The position numbers and the translations under genes were made by a program. From Deltaproteobacteria bacterium (GTDB lineage Bacteria; Desulfobacterota; Binatia; UBA9968): a DNA stretch of 7,812 bases. The stretch is taken from assembly GCA_005879435.1 (NCBI GenBank), contig VBKX01000528.1, positions 1-7,812 of the forward strand. Direction: 5' to 3'. The notes under the pieces were generated by a model. The model was not told the origin of the DNA. It worked only from the letters and a program-made list of their open reading frames with translations, and did no database searches. Positions 1-5,564 of this stretch are shown here, piece after piece (position 1 is the stretch's first letter; each line of letters opens with the position of its first letter).

Positions 1-1
1 C

Positions 2-448
2 GTGAGCGCCGCGACCAATACGGTCGATCCGGTTATCGAAGGCCGTTGGCTCGAAGCCGGCATGCACGTCACGAGCTTAGTCGGCGGCGACGGTTATCTG
101 CCTCGCAAAGAGCTGGACGACGAAGCGATTAGAAGAGCAAACCTAATTATCGTCGGCTACAAGCCGCAGATTTTTCTCGACAAGCAAGCCGAGTTCCACG
201 ATCGCCTCGAGCGCGGCATCGTCAAAGCCGAAGATCTGCACGAGCTCGGCGAAATGCTCAACGGCAAATGCCGCGGCCGTAAAGACGACAAAGAGATTAC
301 CTTTTTCAAGAATAATACCGGCATGGGTATCCAGTTCGCCGCCACGGCGCGAAAGATGTATGAAAAAGCAAGAGAGAAAGGCATCGGCGCGGAGCTGCCG
401 TTAGATTTATTCATGACTAAGCGCGGCGATAAGTTGTACTCGCCTTAG
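2..448 (+). CDS. Ornithine cyclodeaminase/mu-crystallin family protein, C-terminal part (5' end outside window)
   Basis: Only the last 148 residues are present; the reading frame is open to the left edge, and the GTG at position 2 is an internal valine codon, not a start. The fragment begins in the NAD(P)-binding half at VSAATNTVDPVI, the family motif following the dinucleotide fold. It continues through VGGD (Asp30 of the fragment), KELDDEAI, a GRKDDKEIT segment and a C-terminal NNTGMGIQFAATAR helix. Members use NAD(H) to cyclise and deaminate ornithine, or to reduce or oxidise imino/amino acids. The VGGD aspartate matches by motif the catalytic acid described in Pseudomonas ornithine cyclodeaminase, so a deaminating or cyclising role is possible. 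The substrate is unknown. The gene stops one base before the next possible start, so it belongs to the operon that follows. The C-terminal extension differs from that of the second family member at 3339-4334, so they are not recent duplicates. Confidence 0.88.
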   Translation: MSAATNTVDPVIEGRWLEAGMHVTSLVGGDGYLPRKELDDEAIRRANLIIVGYKPQIFLDKQAEFHDRLERGIVKAEDLHELGEMLNGKCRGRKDDKEITFFKNNTGMGIQFAATARKMYEKAREKGIGAELPLDLFMTKRGDKLYSP

Positions 449-449
449 G

Positions 450-1457
450 TTGAACAAGCATATGTCCTATTCGATATTCTTAGTTCTATTTTTCCAGCTC
501 TTCGGATCGCTTACATTCGCTGCAGAGGCGGTGCTGCTCGACGGCGCCAAAAAAGAAGGCGCGCTGGTGTTCTACACCACCATGGACATTCAGAACAGCA
601 AGCCGCTGCTCGACGCCTTCAACAAGAAATATCCTTTCATCAAACCCGATCTCGTTCGCCTCGGCGGCACCGCGATGGTCACCCGGATTCTTACCGAAGC
701 GCAAGCCGGCGCAAGCAAATTCGACGTCGCCGTCGGCATCTCGCCTTCACTCACGCCGATGCGCGAGCGCAATTTAATCGCGCCGTATATCTCCCCTGAA
801 TTTGCCAATCTCTATGACGACCTCTACGATGCCAAAGGGTATTGGTCGACGGTTTATCTGAATACGCTCGTGCTCGGCTACAACACGAAAGTGATCTCGC
901 GCAACGATCTGCCGAAAACTTACGATGACCTGCTCAAGCCGCAATACAAGCAGAAATTCATCATCGACATCGAAAATCACGATGTCTTTGTCGCGCTGAG
1001 CCAGGAATGGGGCCAGGAAAAGGCGATTAACTACTTCAAAGGCCTGGCCAAGCAGGAGCCGGTGTTTCTGCGCGGCAACACCAACCGGGCAAATTTTGTG
1101 AGCGTCGGCGAGCGTTCCATGACTTTTGTTTATGCTCAAGTGATCGAGCGCATGAAGCAAACCGGCGCGCCGGTGGATTGGATTCCGCTGGAACCCGTCG
1201 CAGTGGAATTGAACGTAGCCATGCTGTCGGCCAAGGCGGCGCATCCCAACGCGGCGAAACTTTTCATCGATTATTTGATTTCGAAAGATGGGCAGGAGTT
1301 TCTAAAAACTTTTCGCCGGATCGGGCCGCGCAAAGACGTGAAACCCGACCCGCCGAAACTTTTCGAGGGCTTTCGCCGTCGCGTGGTGACGCCGGACAAT
1401 TATAAAAACCTGCGCGAGATAACTAAATTACACAACGATGCCCTTGGCATCCGATAG
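450..1457 (+). CDS. ABC-type extracellular solute-binding protein (family 1, Fe3+/spermidine-putrescine-like fold)
   Basis: A 335-residue periplasmic binding protein. Residues 1-24 form a signal peptide: a short basic N-region, a hydrophobic core (IFLVLFFQLFGSLTFA) and a cleavage site near TFA-AEA. No lipobox cysteine is seen. The mature protein has the family's usual order: AKKEGALVFYTT (33-44), a YPFIKPDLVRLGG stretch (61-73), FDVAVG (91-96), LGYNTKVI with a following DDLLKPQYKQKF (142-170), and the C-terminal HPNAAKLFIDYLISKDGQEFL signature (265-285). It would capture a small solute outside the inner membrane and deliver it to a permease. No permease or ATPase gene lies in the window, so its partners are unknown. 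The start is uncertain: TTG 450 gives a lysine-containing N-region typical of signal peptides, while ATG 462 has an AGG 12 bases upstream and a nearly uncharged N-region. It is coupled to the preceding gene and ends in three consecutive in-frame stops (TAG TGA TAG, 1455-1463). Confidence 0.9.
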   Translation: MNKHMSYSIFLVLFFQLFGSLTFAAEAVLLDGAKKEGALVFYTTMDIQNSKPLLDAFNKKYPFIKPDLVRLGGTAMVTRILTEAQAGASKFDVAVGISPSLTPMRERNLIAPYISPEFANLYDDLYDAKGYWSTVYLNTLVLGYNTKVISRNDLPKTYDDLLKPQYKQKFIIDIENHDVFVALSQEWGQEKAINYFKGLAKQEPVFLRGNTNRANFVSVGERSMTFVYAQVIERMKQTGAPVDWIPLEPVAVELNVAMLSAKAAHPNAAKLFIDYLISKDGQEFLKTFRRIGPRKDVKPDPPKLFEGFRRRVVTPDNYKNLREITKLHNDALGIR

Positions 1458-1472
1458 TGATAGGAGGTCATC

Positions 1473-2180
1473 ATGAGAGAATGGGAAGCATTCGTCCCCG
1501 AAGAAGAAAGAAAAATTTACGAGAAAGCCGGCTATAAAGGCAAAGACAAATTCGGCGTCAATCCGGCCTTAATCATCATCGACGTCATCACCGGCTTCAC
1601 CGGGACAAAGCCGATGCCGGTCATGGATGCGATCGATGAATTTCCGACCAGCTGTGGCCAGGTGGCATGGGACGCTTTGCCAAAAATCAAGGAATTGCTC
1701 CACGCCTGCCGCGACGCCGAAATCCCGGTGATCTATTCGACCAGCGATCCCGACTTCAAAGCCGCCTTCGGCAACGCCACCAAACGCAGCGTCGACAAAA
1801 CCGACTTTGAAAAACTCGCGGTGCAATTCCCCGACATGATCAAACCGCGCGACGACGAATTTATTGTGCGCAAAGCCCGCGCCAGCGCCTTTTTCGGCAC
1901 GCATTTGATTACGTATCTCGTGCGCAAGAACATCGATTGTTTGCTCGTCGCCGGCACCAGCACCTGCGGCTGCGTGCGCGGCACCGTGCTCGACGGTTAT
2001 TCCTACGGCTATCCGGTATTTCCTGTCGAGGAATGCATCTTCGATCGCTCGCGCACGTCGCACTTGGTCAATCTGTTCGAGATGAATGCAAAATACGCGA
2101 CCGTGATTCAGCTACCCGAAGCGCTGGACTATGTCGGTAAGCTGAAGAAATTGGAAGGCCGAAAAGCGATCGCCAGCTGA
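1473..2180 (+). CDS. Isochorismatase-family cysteine hydrolase (N-carbamoylsarcosine amidase-like)
   Basis: A 235-residue cytoplasmic protein with the isochorismatase-like alpha/beta fold. The catalytic triad is visible: Asp37 in LIIIDVITGF, Lys134 in IVRKARASAF, and Cys167 in TSTCGCVRGTVLDG. The Lys-to-Cys spacing of 33 matches that of Arthrobacter N-carbamoylsarcosine amidase (Lys144, Cys177), and the GCVR-T-D context is that of the amidase branch rather than true isochorismatases. Such enzymes hydrolyse amide or ureido C-N bonds (N-carbamoylsarcosine, maleamate, nicotinamide), releasing ammonia. A second cysteine, Cys165, lies two residues before the nucleophile. An N-terminal extension of about 30 residues (REWEAFVPEEERKIYEKAG) precedes the first strand. 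The ATG follows a perfect AGGAGGT (1462-1468) by four bases, the strongest ribosome site of the operon. The M24 hydrolase next to it recalls creatinine/creatine-type pathways, where both folds occur, but the substrate here is not determinable. Confidence 0.92.
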   Translation: MREWEAFVPEEERKIYEKAGYKGKDKFGVNPALIIIDVITGFTGTKPMPVMDAIDEFPTSCGQVAWDALPKIKELLHACRDAEIPVIYSTSDPDFKAAFGNATKRSVDKTDFEKLAVQFPDMIKPRDDEFIVRKARASAFFGTHLITYLVRKNIDCLLVAGTSTCGCVRGTVLDGYSYGYPVFPVEECIFDRSRTSHLVNLFEMNAKYATVIQLPEALDYVGKLKKLEGRKAIAS

Positions 2181-2199
2181 TCAGCCGAAGGAGACGGAT

Positions 2200-3336
2200 A
2201 TGGCAACCGAAGCGCCGTTCACTGATCAAGAGTATTTGGACCGTTACCGACGGGTTCAAGCGCTCATGGAGCGTGATGGCCTCGACGCGCTCGTCGTTTC
2301 GGAAAAAAATAACTACTGGTATTTCAGCGGTCTGATTAGTTATCAACTGGACCACATCCAGCGGCCGCAGATCTGCATTCTGCCGAAATCGGGCAAGCCG
2401 CTGCTGCTCGTCTACGGCAATGATAAAGCGAAAGCTAAAGGGCTGCCGTGGGTCGGTGAAGTGCGCGCCTATACCGACGTGCCGTTTCCCCAGGAGATGA
2501 TCGCCGACTGTATCAAGGAAATGGGACTGGGCGAAGCCAAACTCGGCTTCGAGCTCGGCGACGATCAGCGTTTGGGCATTCCGGTAAATTATCTGTCGGG
2601 TCTCACCGAAGCTTTACCTAAAGCGCAGATCAAGGACGGCACCGCCGCGCTCACCGAAATGCGCATCATCAAGAGCCTGCGGGAAATAGATTTCATACGC
2701 AAAGCCTGCGACATTTCCGTCAAAGCCTATGAGCGCTGCTTGCCGCAGCTGAAGCCCGGCATGACGCGTCGCGAGATCGCCGACCGGCTCTATATTTCGA
2801 TGATCGAAGAAGGCGCCCATCCGCGCCATCCCGGATTTCTAATGCTGAACTCGTCGACCCGATACGACGAGCGCCGCTATAACAAAGGCGACCGCATGGT
2901 CGCCGACTTCGGCGCCTGCTATGAAGGCTACTACGGCGATGTTACGCGCATGACGATTTTCGGTGCCCCGACCGACGAGCATAAGAAAGATCACCAAACC
3001 GCCTGCGACGTGATTCAACTCTGCTTCGAGTCCATGCAACCTGGCACGCCGTTGGCGGAAATATCCCGCGTCGCCAATCGAGAACTCGTCAAACGCGGCT
3101 ATCAAGCCGTCGACAGCCCAAAACGCATCGGCCACGGCATCGGCATGTCCAGAGCGGAACCACCGTCGCTCAATGAGGTGGAGACCGAACTCTATCGTCC
3201 GGGGATGGTTCTCGCTCTCGAGCCTAAAGTGCGCTCAGAAAAAAGCGCCGTACACTTAGAAGAGGACGTACTCATCACGGATAACGGCCCGCAATTTTTA
3301 ACTACTGGCTGCCGTGACCTGAGCACCGTCCAATAG
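2200..3336 (+). CDS. M24-family metallohydrolase (creatinase / Xaa-Pro peptidase fold)
   Basis: A 378-residue protein of normal length for M24B enzymes. Residues 10-150 form the creatinase-type N-terminal domain (RVQALMERDGLDALVV). Residues 160-370 form the pita-bread catalytic domain. The five expected metal ligands are present: Asp236 (VADFGA), Asp247 (YGDVTRM), His312 (GHGIGM), Glu341 (LALEPKV) and Glu355 (HLEEDVLIT). This argues for a metal-dependent hydrolase rather than a metal-free creatinase. The second histidine of the usual peptidase segment (GLxxHExP) is replaced: it reads GMSRAEPP, with Ala319 in the histidine position. That weakens a classical prolidase or aminopeptidase P assignment and leaves room for a specialised amidohydrolase, such as the M24 ectoine hydrolases. 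There is no signal peptide, so it acts in the cytoplasm. AAGGAGA (2188-2194) sits five bases before the ATG, and the gene lies 19 bases after the amidase gene and 2 bases before the next gene. Confidence 0.93.
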   Translation: MATEAPFTDQEYLDRYRRVQALMERDGLDALVVSEKNNYWYFSGLISYQLDHIQRPQICILPKSGKPLLLVYGNDKAKAKGLPWVGEVRAYTDVPFPQEMIADCIKEMGLGEAKLGFELGDDQRLGIPVNYLSGLTEALPKAQIKDGTAALTEMRIIKSLREIDFIRKACDISVKAYERCLPQLKPGMTRREIADRLYISMIEEGAHPRHPGFLMLNSSTRYDERRYNKGDRMVADFGACYEGYYGDVTRMTIFGAPTDEHKKDHQTACDVIQLCFESMQPGTPLAEISRVANRELVKRGYQAVDSPKRIGHGIGMSRAEPPSLNEVETELYRPGMVLALEPKVRSEKSAVHLEEDVLITDNGPQFLTTGCRDLSTVQ

Positions 3337-3338
3337 TC

Positions 3339-4334
3339 ATGGAAGCGAAAGGCATTCTCTATCTCGCCAACGACGACGTAAAAAGAGTCCTCGATCTCGG
3401 CCGCGCCATTGAAATCACCGAGCAGGCCCTGCGCGATCACAGCGAAGGGCGCGTAATCTGGTCGACACCCGAAGATCTCGCGATCAAACCAGAGCAAGGC
3501 TGGCAGTCTTGGGTCACCGGCTGCGCCTTGGTTAACGAGCCGGTAGCCGGCTTTCGCATCCGTTCGATCAAAGCGGCCGGCGGCAGCCGCGATGCGTCGC
3601 GTCCACCGCGCGGGCCGAGAAGAATTCTCATTCTCAGCGACCGCGAAGGCGGCGAGATTTGCGCGATCATGGACGAAGACTGGTGTCACGCCGTGCGCAC
3701 CGCAGCGGCAGCGAGTGTCGCCATGCGCGTGCTCGCGCGCAAGGGGTCTTCCGTCATGGCCATGCTCGGCGCCGGTGATACCGCGCGCGCCGCCGTGCCG
3801 GTGATGGCCAAGGCTTTCGCGTTGAAAGAAATCCGCGTCACCTCGCGCACACCGGCGTCGCGCGAGAGCTACGCCAAAGAAATCAGCAAAGAATACGGCC
3901 TCAATGTGCGCGCGATGGAATCGACGGAAGCTGCGCTGAACGGCGCGCACCTCGTCGTCTCGGCGACGACCACGTCAACGCCGTTCGTGAAAGATAGCTG
4001 GCTCGGCGCCGGAACAACGGTTTACTCCATCGGCAAAAACCAGGAGATGGAAAGCGAAGTCTACAAGCACACCGACAAGTTCGTCGTCGACAGCTGGCTG
4101 CACTGCAAAAACAAATCGGACATGCAGCGCATGATCAAAGAGAACTACCTGAGTGAAAAGGATCTCTATGCGGAGCTACCGGAACTGCTCTCGGGCAACA
4201 AGCCCGCGCGCCAGTCCGATCGCGAGCGCATCTTCATCCGCGCCATCGGACTGGTGAACCAGGATATCGCCATGGCGAATTGGATTTACCACTCCGCGCT
4301 GGAGAGAAAAGTCGGCACCCCCCTGCCCTATTGA
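3339..4334 (+). CDS. Ornithine cyclodeaminase/mu-crystallin family oxidoreductase
   Basis: A complete 331-residue family member. Residues 1-110 hold the substrate half (LYLANDDVKRVLDLGRAI). The HAVRTAAAAS motif (117-126) supplies the conserved Arg-Thr pair. GAGDTAR (144-150) is the dinucleotide-binding turn of the NAD(P) fold, with TSR at 168-170 after the second strand. VVSATTTSTP (206-215) and FVVDSW (248-253) complete the core. At the place where ornithine cyclodeaminases carry a catalytic Asp (VGGD) this protein has SIGKN (Asn234), as in family members working as amino-acid dehydrogenases or ketimine reductases. I therefore favour reduction of a cyclic imine or oxidation of an amino acid over cyclodeamination. 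The usual substrate-binding lysine is not placed with certainty: Arg73, Arg75 and Lys78 fall in that stretch. The ATG follows the M24 stop by two bases with no clear ribosome site, so translation is probably coupled. It is the last gene of the operon, meeting a convergent gene. Confidence 0.92.
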   Translation: MEAKGILYLANDDVKRVLDLGRAIEITEQALRDHSEGRVIWSTPEDLAIKPEQGWQSWVTGCALVNEPVAGFRIRSIKAAGGSRDASRPPRGPRRILILSDREGGEICAIMDEDWCHAVRTAAAASVAMRVLARKGSSVMAMLGAGDTARAAVPVMAKAFALKEIRVTSRTPASRESYAKEISKEYGLNVRAMESTEAALNGAHLVVSATTTSTPFVKDSWLGAGTTVYSIGKNQEMESEVYKHTDKFVVDSWLHCKNKSDMQRMIKENYLSEKDLYAELPELLSGNKPARQSDRERIFIRAIGLVNQDIAMANWIYHSALERKVGTPLPY

Positions 4335-4400
4335 TACCGATCGCACGGGAGTCGGTGCTCAGCATATTACGCCCCGACGATACGGCCGCGCGAGCAAAAC
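4335..4400. other. Convergent intergenic gap
   Basis: These 66 bases separate two genes that end facing each other. Two mutually exclusive weak stems are possible: ACCGAT (4336-4341) with GTCGGT (4351-4356), and GTCGG (4351-4355) with CCGAC (4374-4378). Neither is followed by a run of T on either strand, so no rho-independent terminator is supported. Confidence 0.5.
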
Positions 4401-5456
4401 TCAATCCATGTCCACCTTGACGCCGTTTTTCGCGCATTCCTCCGCGTACATCTTTTTCATCAACTCGTCGACTTCCTCGAACTCGATCTGCTCGATGCCT
4501 TTCTCTTCCTTCTGCACCGCCGTGTTTGCGTGGAGCGCGACGAATTTACAAGGCTGGTTGCCTGTGTTGTAGTGCTGGTGCCAAGTGCCGGCGGGCGGCG
4601 AGATACATGTCCCCTCGTGCCAGTCGTATCGCTCGGGCTTCTCGCCTTCGTTCCACATCAGCGTGTAACCGGTCGAATCGAGCAAAAACACATGGGCGCC
4701 GGGGCCGTGCCGATGCGCTTTCTTGTAACGCCCGACGGGAAATTGTGAAACGTGCGCGAGCATCGCGCTCCCCGACATGTGAATGTACATGTTGCGCGTG
4801 CCTTTGCCGCGCTTTTCCCGCGGCACCAGATTGATCTTGCGGATATCGGGAATGAAGTTCGAGTGCAGAATGCCGCCGTAGTATTCCGTGAAATACTGTC
4901 CTTCTTTCGAGAAAAACTCAGGATCACCCGCGTCGAAACGGTCTTTAAACATGTAATTCGTGTTGAAGATAAACTCCGGATCACGAAAAAGCTCGAAGGC
5001 AATCGGCTGGCTCGTCAGAGCAAAGTACCGGCAAGGTTCGGACCCGCTTGCGTTGTGGTGCTGATGCCAGGCGTTGAGCGGAATCGCAAAGGTGCTGCCT
5101 CTTTCCCATTCAAAGACTCGCTTCGTGGTGCCGTCATACCAGACGGTGGTCGCCCCGCGCCCGGCGGCAACGGTAATGATCTCTTCGTAGAGCTGGCGCT
5201 GCGGTTTCATGCTCTTGCCCGGCGCCATTTCAGCGATATAGGCATCGGCGACCATCTGGTCGGAGAACGTGCAGATGGCGCCCTGGCAATCTTTGCGCTT
5301 CCAATAGTCGAGCTTTTCCGTGCGCACGTCTCGGACAAAGGCGCCGCCGATAATCGGCACGCCTTCCGACTCGATCCATTTTTTGTAGGGACTATACTTG
5401 TCGAGCATGAACTGAACATAGGGATGAACTTCGAATTCTTTCACCGGTCCCGCCAT
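4401..5456 (-). CDS. Bicupin domain protein (gentisate 1,2-dioxygenase-like)
   Basis: A 351-residue protein with two cupin domains. In the N-terminal cupin (about 72-150) motif 1 reads GKSMKPQRQLYEE: both metal histidines are replaced by glutamines. Motif 2 keeps His131 and Asn135 (WHQHHN), so this half probably binds no metal. In the C-terminal cupin (about 235-310) motif 1 reads GRYKKAHRHGPGAH, with His248 and His250, and motif 2 reads GTWHQHYN with His293. The glutamate of canonical cupins is missing (His255 nearby), as in three-histidine Fe(II) ring-cleaving dioxygenases. The protein is thus probably a cytoplasmic dioxygenase or related Fe(II) enzyme with one active site per chain; the substrate is unknown. 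The C-terminus (315-351) is charged and helical (EEKGIEQIEFEEVDELMKK). An in-frame TTG at 5477 would add seven residues, but AAGGAGG lies five bases before the ATG at 5456 and inside that extension, so the ATG is the start. It is transcribed away from the RpiR-type gene. Confidence 0.88.
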   Translation of the reverse strand: MAGPVKEFEVHPYVQFMLDKYSPYKKWIESEGVPIIGGAFVRDVRTEKLDYWKRKDCQGAICTFSDQMVADAYIAEMAPGKSMKPQRQLYEEIITVAAGRGATTVWYDGTTKRVFEWERGSTFAIPLNAWHQHHNASGSEPCRYFALTSQPIAFELFRDPEFIFNTNYMFKDRFDAGDPEFFSKEGQYFTEYYGGILHSNFIPDIRKINLVPREKRGKGTRNMYIHMSGSAMLAHVSQFPVGRYKKAHRHGPGAHVFLLDSTGYTLMWNEGEKPERYDWHEGTCISPPAGTWHQHYNTGNQPCKFVALHANTAVQKEEKGIEQIEFEEVDELMKKMYAEECAKNGVKVDMD

Positions 5457-5461
5457 GGCAG

Positions 5462-5468
5462 CCTCCTT
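5462..5468 (-). promoter_or_regulatory. Ribosome binding site of the bicupin gene
   Basis: AAGGAGG on the - strand, five bases before the ATG at 5456-5454. It decides the start against the upstream in-frame TTG at 5477. Confidence 0.85.
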
Positions 5469-5488
5469 CGTTGACAAACTCTGGCTGC

Positions 5489-5517
5489 ACGCTATCGCGG
5501 GTGAAAAACTCTGTCAA
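5489..5517 (-). promoter_or_regulatory. Putative sigma-70 promoter for the bicupin gene
   Basis: On the - strand a consensus -35 TTGACA (5517-5512) is followed after exactly 17 bases by TAGCGT (5494-5489), a weak -10 sharing three of six bases with TATAAT. The start of transcription would fall near 5482, giving a leader of about 26 bases that contains the AAGGAGG. The -35 lies inside the left arm of the palindrome at 5512-5528. Position and spacing are seen; function is inferred. Confidence 0.45.
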
Positions 5518-5528
5518 CGTTGTTGACA
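5512..5528. promoter_or_regulatory. Putative operator: perfect 7-3-7 palindrome
   Basis: TGTCAAC, spacer GTT, then GTTGACA forms a perfect inverted repeat in the gap between two divergent genes, one encoding an RpiR-type DNA-binding protein. Both arms contain a TTGACA hexamer facing outwards, so a dimer bound here would cover the -35 elements of both promoters. RpiR-family proteins bind palindromes near their own genes, so this is the natural candidate operator. An additional half-site GTTGACA lies at 5470-5476. Confidence 0.6.
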
Positions 5529-5551
5529 AAAAGATTTCACTACGATATTTG
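5523..5551 (+). promoter_or_regulatory. Putative sigma-70 promoter for the RpiR-type gene
   Basis: A consensus -35 TTGACA (5523-5528) lies in the right arm of the palindrome. Possible -10 elements are TATTTG (5546-5551, spacing 17, three of six matches) or GATATT (5544-5549, spacing 15, four of six). Either would start transcription near 5556-5558, only about eight bases before the ATG at 5565, so the message would be almost leaderless. The hexamer is clear; the -10 is weak. Confidence 0.35.
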
Positions 5552-5564
5552 GAAAAAAAGTTTC

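Noticed and set aside
774..1244. 156-residue open frame on the - strand
   Set aside because: Antisense shadow of the solute-binding protein, without motif or ribosome site.
1569..2063. 164-residue open frame on the - strand
   Set aside because: Antisense shadow of the isochorismatase-like gene, which has its full catalytic triad.
3192..3950. 252-residue open frame on the - strand
   Set aside because: It lies antisense across the M24 and cyclodeaminase genes, is rich in Arg, His and Ala as expected from reversed GC-rich codons, shows no family motif and has no ribosome site.
2200..4334. Assignment of the M24 and cyclodeaminase genes as ectoine hydrolase and its partner
   Set aside because: The pairing is suggestive, but the M24 active-site segment (GMSRAEPP) reads like creatinase/prolidase relatives, and no threonine-dehydratase-like, deacetylase or other ectoine genes are in the window.
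4752..5474. 240-residue open frame on the + strand
   Set aside because: It is antisense to the bicupin gene, whose two cupin motifs prove the - strand; no recognisable domain.
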